From positions 124,001 through 188,000 of the forward strand of contig JANXXU010000015.1 in assembly GCA_025350465.1 (NCBI GenBank): a DNA stretch of 64,000 nt, read 5' to 3'. The stretch is from Alphaproteobacteria bacterium. Lineage in GTDB: Bacteria > Pseudomonadota > Alphaproteobacteria > Micropepsales > Micropepsaceae. Made by a program: the position numbers and the translations under genes. The stretch's first letter is position 1. Each line of letters starts with the position of its first letter. Positions 10,469-19,433 of this stretch are shown piece by piece. A model generated the notes under the pieces. That model did no database searches and was not told where the DNA came from. It worked only from the letters and a program-made list of their open reading frames with translations.

Positions 10469-10819
10469 ATGGCCCAGGTCACTGTTCTAGTCAACGGACG
10501 CAATTACACGCTTGCCTGTGAAGACGGCGAGGAAGAGCACCTGACCGCGCTCGCCACCTTCATCGATTCGCGGGTGGCCGAACTCGGCCGGTCGGTCGGC
10601 CAAGTCGGCGACGCCCGGTTAATGCTAATGGCAAGCCTGGTGGTGGCTGACGAACTTGCGGTCGCCAATGAGCGCGTCGAAGAGCTCGAACAAGAAATCG
10701 AGCAGATCAAGCAAGGCAATCCGGCGAATGGCCAGGCTGTGTCGGGCACAGACGCCTTTGCCGAGATTGTCGAATCGGCGGCCCAGCGCATCGAGGATAT
10801 TGCCGCGAGGCTATTGTAA
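10469..10819 (+). CDS. zapA: Cell division protein ZapA
   Basis: ZapA bundles FtsZ filaments at the division site. The 116-residue sequence starts with the family pattern for a short beta hairpin ([22 protein letters not shown]), followed by [22 protein letters not shown] and a long C-terminal coiled coil rich in E and Q. The gene stops just before the 6S RNA, the same order as in many proteobacteria. Confidence 0.93.
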   Translation: MAQVTVLVNGRNYTLACEDGEEEHLTALATFIDSRVAELGRSVGQVGDARLMLMASLVVADELAVANERVEELEQEIEQIKQGNPANGQAVSGTDAFAEIVESAAQRIEDIAARLL

Positions 10820-10824
10820 CCCTA

Positions 10825-10975
10825 GATTCCTCCTCGGACGGGTTACTGCCTCTCTCGTTAGAAGCACAGATGCCCAGGGGCCTTAATGAGTCCTCTAGGG
10901 AGCTGTCCCTGGCCGAGACCGTGGTCTCGGACACACGGCGCCCACCTGCGTAAGCAGGCCCGTGAGGATCTTCCT
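10825..10975 (+). ncRNA. ssrS: 6S RNA
   Basis: The region between zapA and the 5-formyl-THF cyclo-ligase gene is the conserved position of 6S RNA. The ends can pair: GATTCCTC at 10825-10832 with GAGGATC at 10964-10970, with one bulged base. The interior has the long imperfect rod expected for 6S, including GGGAGCTGTCCC and the pair GAGACC/GGTCTC. 6S RNA binds the housekeeping RNA polymerase holoenzyme as an open-promoter mimic. The exact ends are uncertain by about 10 bases. Confidence 0.8.
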
Positions 10976-11023
10976 TCGACGGTGTTGGTGGTCCCGTCCA
11001 CCTTTAGGGCGACGAACTCATTG

Positions 11024-11080
11024 TCACCCCTCGCCCTTCCGCCTTTCGGAAGGGAGAGGGGATGGGGGTGAGGGTGAGGG
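11024..11080 (+). repeat. Dispersed palindromic repeat, copy 1
   Basis: The core is two 14-base arms (CCCCTCGCCCTTCC and GGAAGGGAGAGGGG, 13 of 14 paired) with a 7-base loop, followed by a GTGAGGGTGAGGG tail. It shares its core with the repeat at 11290-11338, in inverted orientation. Confidence 0.75.
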
Positions 11081-11289
11081 ATGGGCGTGAAGCACACCGC
11101 CGCTATCGATGTCTCGCGACGCGCGGATGCAATGTCGAAGCGGAATTTTCTGATTGCCTATGCGGTTGCAGTGCCGTGGTTTTGATGCTCAGCGTGTTTG
11201 TCGAGATGTCTTATTCGGCGATCCTCTGGGTCCGCCGGCATTCGTAGTGGAGATTGACGATAGCGCGCTTTGTGCCTCGCAACGGCCAT

Positions 11290-11338
11290 CCCTCACCCCC
11301 GGCCCCTCTCCCTTCCAAGAGATGGAAGAGAGAGGGGA
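11290..11338 (-). repeat. Dispersed palindromic repeat, copy 2
   Basis: This copy has the same 14-base arms (CCCCTCTCCCTTCC and GGAAGAGAGAGGGG, 13 of 14 paired) and a 7-base loop, with a CCCTCACCCC head. Its orientation is opposite to that of copy 1. Such small palindromes are spread through many rhizobial genomes. Confidence 0.75.
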
Positions 11339-11402
11339 GTTGTGCGCATTCGCTCTTGAAGGACGCCCGCAGAACTTGTCGACAGCGGGACGTGGTGTCC
11401 GT

Positions 11403-11981
11403 TTGAGTTCGTCCGGCGAGAGCAAAATTGTCCTCCGTCACGCCGCCTTGGTTCAACGCGACCGCGCGGCGGAGACGGCTGGACCGAAAGCATCGCTGAC
11501 GATCGCACGTCGCCTGCTCGGCGACTTCGTCTTCATGAAGGGCGCGATCGTCGCCGGCTATGCGGCCGTGCGCGGCGAGGCTGATCCGTTTCCGTTGATG
11601 GCAGCGTTGGCGAACCAGGGGCACGCGCTGTGCCTGCCGCAAACACGTGGCGACGCGTTGGTGTTTCGCGCGTGGAAGCCGGGCGATCCGTTGGTCGTCG
11701 GCCGCTACAACATCCCCGAGCCCGACGACAAGGCGCGTGAGCGTCGACCCGATCTTGTGCTTGTGCCGCTGCTTGCCTTCGACGCTGCAGGGCATCGGCT
11801 CGGCTACGGCGCCGGTTACTATGATCGCTACTTGCGCGAGGAGCGGGCGAAGAGGACGATCTATGCGATTGGTATCGCTTTCGCCGGACAGGAAGTCGGC
11901 GAGCTGCCGCGCGAGGAAACCGACGAGGCGCTCGATGCGGTGGTGACGGAGACGGGCGTGCGCCGGTTCAAGGGGTCTTAG
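11403..11981 (+). CDS. 5-formyltetrahydrofolate cyclo-ligase
   Basis: This enzyme makes 5,10-methenyl-THF from 5-formyl-THF with ATP. The sequence has the family pattern RRLLGDFVFMKGAIVAGYAAVRGEADP, then LPQTRGDALVFR, then the signature LVPLLAFDAAGHRLGYGAGYYDRYL. The frame is open upstream to 11154 but runs through a palindromic repeat. The TTG at 11403 gives 192 residues, the usual family length, and places a family-like N-terminus (KIVLRHAALVQRD) near the start. The stop abuts the next gene's GTG. It is the usual gene downstream of 6S RNA (ygfA/fau position). Confidence 0.88.
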   Translation: MSSSGESKIVLRHAALVQRDRAAETAGPKASLTIARRLLGDFVFMKGAIVAGYAAVRGEADPFPLMAALANQGHALCLPQTRGDALVFRAWKPGDPLVVGRYNIPEPDDKARERRPDLVLVPLLAFDAAGHRLGYGAGYYDRYLREERAKRTIYAIGIAFAGQEVGELPREETDEALDAVVTETGVRRFKGS

Positions 11982-12794
11982 GTGCGAATTCTTTTCTTAG
12001 GCGACATCGTCGGCCGTTCCGGGCGCACGGGCTTGAGCGAAGCGCTGCGTGATCTCAAGCCGCGCCTGAAGCCCGACGCAATCATAGTCAACGGCGAGAA
12101 CGCAGCCGGCGGTTTCGGCATCACCGAGGAAATCTGCCGCGAATTCTTTTCCGCCGGCGTCGATGTGATCTCGACGGGCAATCATGCGTTCGATCAGCGC
12201 GAGTCACTGAGCGTCTACGATACCGAGCGGCGTTTGCTGCGCCCGGCAAACTATCCCGCTGCCGTGCCGGGCAAAGGCGTCGGTCTCTATGAATTGAAAA
12301 ACGGCGCGCGATTGTTGGTGATCAATGTGATGGGGCGCATCTTCATGGATCCGCTCGACGATCCCTTCGCTGCCGTCGATCGCGAGCTCGACGCATGCCC
12401 ATTGGGGCGCGGTTGCGACGCGTCGATCGTCGACATCCACGCTGAGGCGACCTCAGAGAAAATGGCGATGGGCCATTTCTGCGACGGTCGGGCAAGCCTC
12501 GTCATCGGCACGCACAGCCACGTGCCGACGGCGGACGCGCAAGTGCTGTCCGGCGGTACGGCTTATCAGACGGACGCGGGCGCATGCGCGGATTACGACT
12601 CGGTGATTGGCATGGAGAAGACCGAGCCGCTGTTGCGATTCACGCGCAAGCTCGGCCAAGGGCGGATGAATCCGGCTCAAGGTCCGGCCACAGTGTGCGG
12701 TGTGTTCGTCGAAACGAACGATGCGACGGGGCTCGCGACGCGCATCGAGCCAGTGCGCTTCGGTGGACGGTTGAAGCAGACGGTGCCTGAATGA
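11982..12794 (+). CDS. TIGR00282/YmdB-like metallophosphoesterase
   Basis: This 270-residue protein begins with GTG directly after the 5-FCL stop. Metal-binding motifs are FLGDIVGRSGR, IVNGENAAGGFGI, STGNHAFDQRE and the late pair IVDIHAE and IGTHSHVPTAD. Family members such as YmdB hydrolyse 2',3'-cyclic nucleotides in vitro. Its last roughly 70 bases are also found, in diverged form, downstream of the next gene (13643-13712), which suggests that the next gene was inserted at this 3' end. Confidence 0.92.
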   Translation: MRILFLGDIVGRSGRTGLSEALRDLKPRLKPDAIIVNGENAAGGFGITEEICREFFSAGVDVISTGNHAFDQRESLSVYDTERRLLRPANYPAAVPGKGVGLYELKNGARLLVINVMGRIFMDPLDDPFAAVDRELDACPLGRGCDASIVDIHAEATSEKMAMGHFCDGRASLVIGTHSHVPTADAQVLSGGTAYQTDAGACADYDSVIGMEKTEPLLRFTRKLGQGRMNPAQGPATVCGVFVETNDATGLATRIEPVRFGGRLKQTVPE

Positions 12795-13636
12795 CCTCAT
12801 GCCACGCGTCGACGGTCGAAAGCGGTACTCTAAAGATCGGGCGGTTACGAGGCATCGTTGCGCCGACACTGGCGCTGCATGTTGGCCTGAGAAATCGTCT
12901 CGGTGGGCGCGTTTCGTTCAGCCTAGCAATTGGCCTAATCGGCGTCTTCGCGGCTTACACTCAAGCCTGGGCTACCCATTGCGTACTGCCCGCGGATCTT
13001 CCCAAGAATACGATCTCGGGCGTGGCGGGAGGCTATGCCCAATTTGGCAAATACATCCCGCGACGAATTTTCGGTCTCAAAGAACTGCCTGCAGATGTTC
13101 GCGCCGAGCTCGACAGATACCTCGACGATTGGCTGGGGACGGCAATGCGCGGAAAGATGCAGTTCGCCGGCGGGCAATTTGCGAATACCGACGATTTTTT
13201 AGGCGCATATCCTGAGGCGGCGTCGTTCGCCAAGTCGCAGGGCTGGAAGAATTTCACCTACAATCTACTTTTTGACGTCTCGGTCCCCGAGGCCGGAATC
13301 GAGAAGTTCGTCACCACCGTGCGGTTGGATGCCCGCGGACATATCATGGTGGATCTGCAGTTTCCGCCGACCGGGCGAGATCGGAATGTGGCGACGTTCG
13401 TTCCACTGAGGGATGTTTACGCGGCGGCAGAAAACGCAGGTTTCGATCCCAAGCGCACGACCGGTAGGCTGATCTACAACGAGTTCAATCGCAGGCTTGT
13501 CATTGAAGTGTTGGAGCCCATTGAGTGTTCGAGCCCAATCGCAAAATACAAGGGCTTACAAATCGACTTTCATGATGGCCATGTGATCGGCAGTTTTGAG
13601 GAAGGCCATCCGCACGATATGGCGTCGCCGTTCTAG
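12791..13636 (+). CDS. Unrecognised exported protein inserted behind the phosphoesterase gene
   Basis: The ATG overlaps the previous stop as ATGA. The 281-residue protein has an uncleaved-looking N-terminal extension, then a hydrophobic segment at about residues 41-60 ending at WATHC, then a soluble domain of about 220 residues with no motif I recognise. It is sandwiched between the 3' end of the phosphoesterase gene and a second, diverged copy of that end, so it is probably an acquired gene. AT content appears locally higher than in the neighbours. Confidence 0.6.
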   Translation: MTSCHASTVESGTLKIGRLRGIVAPTLALHVGLRNRLGGRVSFSLAIGLIGVFAAYTQAWATHCVLPADLPKNTISGVAGGYAQFGKYIPRRIFGLKELPADVRAELDRYLDDWLGTAMRGKMQFAGGQFANTDDFLGAYPEAASFAKSQGWKNFTYNLLFDVSVPEAGIEKFVTTVRLDARGHIMVDLQFPPTGRDRNVATFVPLRDVYAAAENAGFDPKRTTGRLIYNEFNRRLVIEVLEPIECSSPIAKYKGLQIDFHDGHVIGSFEEGHPHDMASPF

Positions 13637-13642
13637 CCGGCG

Positions 13643-13712
13643 GTGCGACGGGCTTGGCGACGCGAATTGATCCCGTGCGTTTTGGCCGACGGTTGAAGCC
13701 GGTGTTGCTTGA
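13643..13712 (+). pseudogene. Remnant copy of the metallophosphoesterase 3' end
   Basis: This stretch translates to ATGLATRIDPVRFGRRLKP, closely matching the C-terminus of the phosphoesterase at 12719-12794 (ATGLATRIEPVRFGGRLKQ). It has no start of its own. It is best explained as the displaced original tail of that gene, or a partial tandem duplication, after gain of the gene at 12791-13636. Confidence 0.75.
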
Positions 13713-13786
13713 TTTGATCGATCCCCCTTGCTTCAGCCGTCGACTTTGCGGTTTATCAGCGCGCTTCAGCCGCGAGGGAGTAGGCC

Positions 13787-14527
13787 ATGGCTGGCCATAG
13801 TCAGTTCAAGAACATCATGTTCAGGAAGGGGGCCAAGGACGCCAAGCGCGCCAAGGTCTTCGCCAAGCTCGCGCGCGAAATCACCGTCGCCGCGAAATCC
13901 GGGCTGCCCGACCCGGAAAAAAACGCCAAGCTGCGCGCCGCCATCATCGGCGCGCGCAAAGAAAACATGCCGAAGGACAATATCGAGCGCGCCATCAAAA
14001 AAAGCCAAGGCGCCGACGCCGAGAACTACGAGGAAGTCCGCTACGAAGGTCGTGGGCCGGGTGCCGTCGCGATCATCGTCGAGGGTCTGACCGACAATCG
14101 CAACCGTACGGCGAGCGATGTGCGCTCGCTGTTCAGCAAGTTCGGCGGGACGCTCGGCGAAACCGTCTCTTACATGTTCGATCGGCTGGGGCAGATTCAA
14201 TATCCGGCCGAAAAGGCGAGCGTCGAACAGATGCTCGAGGCCGCGATCGAAGCCGGCGCCGACGATGTTCAGTCGAGCGATCAAGGACACGATATTTTCT
14301 GCAAAACGGACGATCTGATCGACGTGCGCGAGGCGCTCGAGAAGCAGCTCGGTCCGCCTTCGAGCGCCCGGTTCATCTGGCGCCCCCAAACGTCAGTCAA
14401 TGTCGACGGGGAAACCGCGGCGACGCTGATCAAGTTGATCGAGGCGCTCGACGATCACGACGACGTCCAGCAGGTCTATGCGAACTTCGAAATGTCCGAC
14501 GCGGCGCTTGCCAAACTCTTGGCGTGA
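13787..14527 (+). CDS. yebC: YebC/PmpR family protein
   Basis: This 246-residue protein opens with the family hallmark [15 protein letters not shown] and continues with [35 protein letters not shown] and VNVDGE. Family members act as DNA-binding regulators or, as recently proposed, as translation factors that relieve ribosome stalling. It precedes ruvC by about 700 bases, the common yebC-ruvCAB association. Confidence 0.96.
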   Translation: MAGHSQFKNIMFRKGAKDAKRAKVFAKLAREITVAAKSGLPDPEKNAKLRAAIIGARKENMPKDNIERAIKKSQGADAENYEEVRYEGRGPGAVAIIVEGLTDNRNRTASDVRSLFSKFGGTLGETVSYMFDRLGQIQYPAEKASVEQMLEAAIEAGADDVQSSDQGHDIFCKTDDLIDVREALEKQLGPPSSARFIWRPQTSVNVDGETAATLIKLIEALDDHDDVQQVYANFEMSDAALAKLLA

Positions 14528-14650
14528 ACGGCCGATTTCTGCGCTCTTTGGGGTGTTCATCCTGCATTCAGGCGCTGAGTCCCATATGCACGTCTGGTTT
14601 GGATCGGCAGCCACCGTTCTGGCGAAGCGACCGGCCCAGGGAGACCCGAG

Positions 14651-15106
14651 ATGATGAAGGTTCTGTTTTCGACGATTGCCGCGGCTGCGCTTTTGGTCGC
14701 GGGATCAGCCGGTTCGGCCTTAGCGGATGGCTATTATGGACGGGGGTACGGGGGACCGGGATACGGGCCGCCGCCTGGATATGGCTCAGGCTACGGCCCT
14801 CCGCCTGGGTACGGGCCGGGATACGATCGGAGATATGACCGCGGTTACGACGACGAGCGGAGTGGCTATGACGACCGTTATCGCGACGATCGGGGCCGGT
14901 GCGACGGCGACCGCGCGGCCGGAACCGTCGCTGGTGGCGTCCTCGGAGGGGTCATCGGCAACAACGTTGCGCGCGGCCACGGCCGTGGCCCGGCGACAAT
15001 CGTAGGCGTGATCTTCGGCAGCATTTTAGGTAATGCCATCGCCAACGACAGCTGCCGCCACCACAATCGCCACCGCTACGACGACCGCTACTACGACGGC
15101 TATTGA
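14651..15106 (+). CDS. Exported Gly/Tyr/Asp-rich protein with glycine-zipper segment
   Basis: This 151-residue protein has a clean signal peptide ending SALA-DG. It continues with a low-complexity part containing GYGPPPGYG repeats (residues 30-60), an acidic/basic DRGYDD stretch, and a glycine-zipper region with AGGVLGGVIGNNVARG and IFGSILGNAIAND, then a His/Arg/Tyr-rich tail. Glycine-zipper 2TM proteins of this kind associate with the outer membrane; the function is unknown. AGGGAG precedes the start. It sits between yebC and ruvC as an accessory gene and is followed by a strong terminator. Confidence 0.8.
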   Translation: MMKVLFSTIAAAALLVAGSAGSALADGYYGRGYGGPGYGPPPGYGSGYGPPPGYGPGYDRRYDRGYDDERSGYDDRYRDDRGRCDGDRAAGTVAGGVLGGVIGNNVARGHGRGPATIVGVIFGSILGNAIANDSCRHHNRHRYDDRYYDGY

Positions 15107-15143
15107 TTAGCGGCGCCTCGGCGCGTCAAGGCTATCCGCCAAA

Positions 15144-15178
15144 GGGCGTGCCGGTTCTCGCCGGCGCGCCCTTTTCTT
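15144..15178 (+). terminator. Rho-independent terminator after the glycine-zipper gene
   Basis: An 11-base-pair stem (GGGCGTGCCGG with CCGGCGCGCCC, one G-T pair) with a 6-base loop is followed by TTTTCTT. It ends transcription before ruvC, so ruvC must have its own promoter at 15179-15248. Confidence 0.85.
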
Positions 15179-15248
15179 GCCTGAATCTTAGAACGAGTGC
15201 GGGGATCACGCGAATCGTCTAGAAAGAACGAAACGTGGACGCGGGTTC

Positions 15249-15776
15249 TTGAACAAGTCGCTGCGCATCATTGGATTGGACCCCGGGCTTCGGCGGATGG
15301 GGTGGGGCGTCGTCGTGGCGGAAGGCTCGCGGCTTAGCCATGTCGCAAACGGCGTAATCACGTCATCGGCCGACGAAGATTTGAGCCGGCGCTTGGTCGA
15401 GCTTTACGATGGTCTGCACGCGATCTTGAAATTGCATCGGCCGGATACCGCCGCCGTGGAGCATACCTTCGTGAACAAAGACCCGGTGGCGACGCTGAAG
15501 CTTGGTCAAGCGCGCGCGATCGCCCTGCTCGTGCCGGCGCAAGTCGGGCTCCCCGTCTCTGAATACGCGCCGAACCAGGTGAAGAAATCCGTCGTCGGCG
15601 TCGGGCACGCCGAGAAGGGGCAAGTTCACGCCATGATCAAAGTGCTTTTGCCGCGCGCGGAAGTCTCTGGTGCCGATGCGGCCGATGCATTGGCGATCGC
15701 GATTTGTCATGCGCATTTCTCGCAGACCAACCGGCGCATCGACGAGATGATGACGGCAGCAGGGGGAAAGCGATGA
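15249..15776 (+). CDS. ruvC: Holliday junction endonuclease RuvC
   Basis: RuvC resolves Holliday junctions by symmetric nicking. The four catalytic acids are visible: D11 in IIGLDPG, E71 in AAVEHTF, and D143 and D146 in [12 protein letters not shown]. The protein is 175 residues with a TTG start at 15249; no ATG or GTG gives the complete first strand. The stop overlaps ruvA as ATGA. No clear alphaproteobacterial LexA box (GTTC-N7-GTTC) was seen upstream. Confidence 0.96.
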   Translation: MNKSLRIIGLDPGLRRMGWGVVVAEGSRLSHVANGVITSSADEDLSRRLVELYDGLHAILKLHRPDTAAVEHTFVNKDPVATLKLGQARAIALLVPAQVGLPVSEYAPNQVKKSVVGVGHAEKGQVHAMIKVLLPRAEVSGADAADALAIAICHAHFSQTNRRIDEMMTAAGGKR

Positions 15777-16375
15777 TCGGCAAGCTCACCGGAGTCATCG
15801 ATGAAACCGGCGCGGACTTCGCGATCGTCGATGTCAACGGCGTGGGCTATGTCGTGCAGTGCGCGGCGCGCACGCTCTCGCAGTTGCCGCCGCGCGGCGG
15901 TCGCGTTGCGCTCTTCGTCGAAACGCAGATGCGCGAGGATGCGATTCGGCTGTTCGGGTTTGCTTCGTCCGAAGAGCGTGAGTGGTTTCGTCTGCTGCAA
16001 TCGGTGCAGGGGGTCGGCGCGAAAGTCGCGCTCGCGATCTTGAGCGCGCTCAATGTTTCAGACTTGGCGCGCGCGGTGGCGTTTGAAGACAAAGCGCAAG
16101 TCGGCCGCGCGCAAGGCGTAGGTCCGAAGCTTGCACAGCGTATCGTCGCCGAGCTCAAGGACAAAGCGGCGGCGATGTCGGCGCCGCTCGCGATCGCCGT
16201 CAGTGTCGGCGCGAAGCCGGTCGGCGCCGCCGGTGAGGCGTTATCGGCGTTGATCAATCTGGGCTATGGACGCGCCGAGGCGCAGATGGCGGTGGCGGCA
16301 GCGCTTGCCAACGCGGGCGAGAAGGCACCTGTTGAGGCGCTTATCCGTACTGGATTGAAGGAGTTGGCGCGCTGA
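15773..16375 (+). CDS. ruvA: Holliday junction DNA helicase subunit RuvA
   Basis: RuvA binds four-way junctions and loads RuvB. The 200-residue protein starts [10 protein letters not shown] and has the OB-fold N-terminus, two helix-hairpin-helix motifs ([16 protein letters not shown] and [13 protein letters not shown]) and the C-terminal RuvB-binding domain ([19 protein letters not shown]). It overlaps ruvC by four bases and ruvB by one. Confidence 0.97.
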   Translation: MIGKLTGVIDETGADFAIVDVNGVGYVVQCAARTLSQLPPRGGRVALFVETQMREDAIRLFGFASSEEREWFRLLQSVQGVGAKVALAILSALNVSDLARAVAFEDKAQVGRAQGVGPKLAQRIVAELKDKAAAMSAPLAIAVSVGAKPVGAAGEALSALINLGYGRAEAQMAVAAALANAGEKAPVEALIRTGLKELAR

Positions 16376-17430
16376 TGGCGAAACCCGATCGCTTGGTGGC
16401 TGCCGCAGAACGCGAGGACGACACCGCCGAAACCTCATTGCGGCCGCTGACGCTTGGCGAGTTTATCGGTCAGGATCAGGCGCGTGCGAATTTGAAAGTG
16501 TTCATCGACGCGGCGCGTGCGCGCGGTGAAGCGCTGGACCATGTGCTCTTCTCCGGGCCACCGGGCTTGGGCAAGACGACGCTGGCTCAGATCGTGGCAC
16601 GCGAACTCGGCGTCAATTTCCGCTCGACCTCGGGGCCGGTCATCGCGCGCGCCGGCGACCTTGCGGCTCTGCTTACCAATCTCCAGCCGCGCGACGTGCT
16701 GTTCATCGACGAGATCCACCGCCTCAATCCAGCGGTCGAGGAAATCCTCTATCCGGCGATGGAAGATTTTCAGCTCGACCTGATCATCGGCGAGGGGCCG
16801 GCCGCGCGATCGGTGAAGATCGATCTGGCGCCCTTCACGCTCGTCGGCGCGACGACGCGATCTGGCATGATCACCAAACCGCTACGCGATCGCTTCGGCA
16901 TCCCGGTTCGCCTCGATTTCTATCGTGTGCAAGATCTGATCGAGATCGTGTCGCGCGGCGCGCGCATTTTGCAATTGGTGCTGACGCCGGAAGCGGCGCA
17001 CGAAATCGCAGCACGATCGCGCGGCACGCCGCGCATCGCCGGCCGCTTGCTCCGACGGATCCGCGATTTCGCCGCGGTCGCGAAGATGCCGCGCGTCGAC
17101 GCCAAAGCGGCCGACGAAGCCTTGACGCGCCTCGAAGTCGACAAGCGCGGCCTCGACGCCTTCGACCGGCGCTACATGAAGATCATCGTTGAGAACTACA
17201 ACGGCGGTCCCGTCGGCGTCGAAACACTTTCGGCTGCTTTGGGCGAACCGCGCGACGCGCTCGAAGAAATCGTCGAACCCTTTCTGCTCCAGGAAGGCTT
17301 CGTTCAACGCACGCCGCGCGGACGTATGGCAGCGGCACTGGCGTACACTCATTTGGGTTTGAGCCCGCCAAAGACGATCACCCAACAGTCGCTCTTCGAT
17401 GTCGGATCCGACAGCGATGTCGATGTCTGA
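16375..17430 (+). CDS. ruvB: Holliday junction branch migration ATPase RuvB
   Basis: RuvB is the hexameric AAA+ motor of branch migration. In 351 residues it shows [13 protein letters not shown], Walker A ([11 protein letters not shown]), Walker B (FIDEIHRLN), the sensor segment GATTRSGM, and the winged-helix C-terminus with RTPRGR. The 3' end overlaps ybgC by 32 bases. Confidence 0.98.
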   Translation: MAKPDRLVAAAEREDDTAETSLRPLTLGEFIGQDQARANLKVFIDAARARGEALDHVLFSGPPGLGKTTLAQIVARELGVNFRSTSGPVIARAGDLAALLTNLQPRDVLFIDEIHRLNPAVEEILYPAMEDFQLDLIIGEGPAARSVKIDLAPFTLVGATTRSGMITKPLRDRFGIPVRLDFYRVQDLIEIVSRGARILQLVLTPEAAHEIAARSRGTPRIAGRLLRRIRDFAAVAKMPRVDAKAADEALTRLEVDKRGLDAFDRRYMKIIVENYNGGPVGVETLSAALGEPRDALEEIVEPFLLQEGFVQRTPRGRMAAALAYTHLGLSPPKTITQQSLFDVGSDSDVDV

Positions 17431-17887
17431 GCGATTGCGCTATTCGGGCTGGTTCGTCGGCATCACTCATGTCTTGCCGATCCGCGTCTACTACGAAGAC
17501 ACCGACATTTCGGGCATCGTCTATCACGCAAATTATCTTCGCTATTTCGAACGCGGACGCAGCGAGTTCCTGCGCCTTGCGGGCATTCATCACATGGTGA
17601 TGCTGGCGAATGCAGAGCCGATCGCGTGGACGATCCGCAAGATCGACATCGATTACGCCAAGGCCGCGCGACTCGACGACGAACTCGAGGTGCACACGCG
17701 CTACACGGCGATGAGCGGCGCGCGGCTTGCGGCGGCGCAGATCGTTAGACGCGGCGGTACCGATCTGGTGAGCGCAAACGTCGAGGCCGCGATCATCAAC
17801 ATGGACGGCAAGCCGCGGCGAATCCCAGAGGAGGTGCGCGCCAAGCTGCAACCGTATCTTGCGGTGGATGGCGGTTCGCTCGCCTAG
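17399..17887 (+). CDS. ybgC: Tol-Pal associated acyl-CoA thioesterase YbgC
   Basis: This 162-residue hotdog-fold thioesterase has the signature [20 protein letters not shown], including the catalytic aspartate. YbgC is routinely encoded ahead of tolQ and acts on short-chain acyl-CoA or acyl-ACP. The ATG at 17399 overlaps ruvB; ATGs at 17417 and 17423 are alternatives. About 200 bases without a gene follow before tolQ. Confidence 0.93.
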   Translation: MSDPTAMSMSERLRYSGWFVGITHVLPIRVYYEDTDISGIVYHANYLRYFERGRSEFLRLAGIHHMVMLANAEPIAWTIRKIDIDYAKAARLDDELEVHTRYTAMSGARLAAAQIVRRGGTDLVSANVEAAIINMDGKPRRIPEEVRAKLQPYLAVDGGSLA

Positions 17888-18096
17888 ATTTCAAACAGTT
17901 CACCTTTATGAAGACGGAAAGGGGTGACAACGGCTTTGCCTTTGTGGATAAGGCTTTAGCTGCGTGCCACGGGCGGTCCGTGAGCGTAAGGTTCGCGCCC
18001 AAATTTCGACATGTTTCGACGGCTTTAGTCGCGCCAATTTCCCAAGCCTGACAAGGCCTTGCGGGTGCGCGGAGTTACGAGAGGGGAAGAGAGTTC

Positions 18097-18975
18097 ATGG
18101 AGTTTAGCGCGCTCGCCTTCGCTCAGGACGTGGTGGCGATTCTCAAGCCGGTGGTGCATGCGATCACCTCGCTTGGCGATTTTTCGATGGCCGGGCCCCA
18201 GTCGGCGCCGATCGTCCCCGCGCCTTCCGCGGCGCCTCTGTCGCCGATCGACGTGACAACGACGACGGGGTCTGAGGGCTCGCATCCAGCCATCAATATG
18301 TCGCCGATCGCCCTCTTCATGCAGGCCGATATCGTCGTCAAAGTCGTGATGGGGATCTTGCTCCTCGCCTCGTTCTGGTCGTGGGCGATCATCATCGAAA
18401 AGACCGGGCGGCTCGGGCGCGTCAAGCGCCAGGCGGAACGCTTCGAGCAATTGTTCTGGTCGGGAAAATCGCTCGACGATTTGCACGCGGGCCTCGGTTC
18501 GCGCGGCGACAACCATCCGATGGCGCAGGTGTTCACGACCGCGATGCGCGAATGGCGTCGCTCGTTCGAAGGGGGCACCGTGAACGCGGGCCTGTTGCCC
18601 GGCGTGAAGGATCGCATCGCCAAGGTGATGAATGTTTCGATCGGCCGCGAGATCTCGCGTCTGGAGCGTCAGCTCGGCTTCCTGGCGACTGTCGGTTCAA
18701 ATGCACCGTTCATCGGGCTCTTCGGCACGGTTTGGGGCATTATGAATTCGTTTTCCTCGATCGCCGCATCGCATGACACGAGTTTGGCCGTCGTCGCGCC
18801 CGGTATTGCCGAAGCGCTGTTTGCGACTGCAATGGGCCTTTTGGCCGCGATCCCGGCCTCGGTCGCCTACAACCACTTGGCGGACGGCGTTGGAAGGTTT
18901 GCGGCGCGGCTGGAAGGATTTTCCGATGAGTTCGCCGCCATTCTGTCGCGTCAACTCGACGAACGGGCGCGCTGA
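18097..18975 (+). CDS. tolQ: TolQ inner-membrane motor protein
   Basis: TolQ forms the proton-driven motor with TolR that energises TolA. The conserved part begins at about M68 (MSPIALFMQADIVVKVVMG) with TM1, then the cytoplasmic loop, TM2 (LGFLATVGSNAPFIGLFGTVWGIMNSF) and TM3 (IAEALFATAMGLLAAIPA). Before it lies a 67-residue Pro/Ala/Thr-rich extension that is unusual for TolQ. The ATG at 18097 has a GAGGGGAAGAGAG ribosome site, which supports the long form. It overlaps tolR by one base. Confidence 0.95.
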   Translation: MEFSALAFAQDVVAILKPVVHAITSLGDFSMAGPQSAPIVPAPSAAPLSPIDVTTTTGSEGSHPAINMSPIALFMQADIVVKVVMGILLLASFWSWAIIIEKTGRLGRVKRQAERFEQLFWSGKSLDDLHAGLGSRGDNHPMAQVFTTAMREWRRSFEGGTVNAGLLPGVKDRIAKVMNVSIGREISRLERQLGFLATVGSNAPFIGLFGTVWGIMNSFSSIAASHDTSLAVVAPGIAEALFATAMGLLAAIPASVAYNHLADGVGRFAARLEGFSDEFAAILSRQLDERAR

Positions 18976-19433
18976 TGGCGGGCGGCGTCAACGGCTCGAG
19001 TTCCATTCGCGGACGCGGTGGGTGGCGCGCGCGGCTGCGGCCTAAATCCGACATCAACGTGACGCCCTTCGTCGATGTGATGCTGGTGTTGCTGGTGATC
19101 TTCATGGTGACCGCGCCGCTGTTAACGGTTGGCGTACCTGTCGATCTGCCGGAGACTCGCGCTCGGCAAATGTCGGAAGATAAGGAGCCGCTGGCGATCT
19201 CGATCAAGAAGGGCGGCGCTATCTTCTTACAGGAAACGGAAATTCAGCTCGACGAATTGGTGCCGAAGCTGACGGCGATCGCGAAGAACGGGTACGACCA
19301 GCGCATCTTCGTGCGCGGCGACAAGGATGTCGACTACGGCAAAGTGATGGAAGTCATGGGCGAGCTCAATGCCGCCGGCTTCAAGCGTATCGGTTTGGTG
19401 ACAGAACCTCGGCGTGAGCGGAAGCAGAACTGA
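18975..19433 (+). CDS. tolR: TolR/ExbD family protein
   Basis: TolR is the single-TM partner of TolQ. The 152-residue protein has a Gly/Arg-rich N-terminus, the segment SDINVTPFVDVMLVLLVIFM with the essential TM aspartate, and a periplasmic domain with LPETRARQ and VRGDKDVDYGKVMEVM. The usual order tolQ-tolR-tolA is kept. Confidence 0.96.
   Translation: MAGGVNGSSSIRGRGGWRARLRPKSDINVTPFVDVMLVLLVIFMVTAPLLTVGVPVDLPETRARQMSEDKEPLAISIKKGGAIFLQETEIQLDELVPKLTAIAKNGYDQRIFVRGDKDVDYGKVMEVMGELNAAGFKRIGLVTEPRRERKQN

Larger units (their letters stand above)
10976..11402 (+). other. Intergenic stretch with two palindromic repeats
   Basis: No convincing gene lies between the 6S RNA and the 5-FCL start. 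The open frames here run through the two palindromic repeats listed separately, and their translations look random. The remaining sequence (about 11085-11285) shows nothing I can name. Confidence 0.6.

Noticed and set aside
11062-11247. A 61-codon frame after the 6S RNA
   Set aside because: It begins within a palindromic repeat and its translation has no family pattern.
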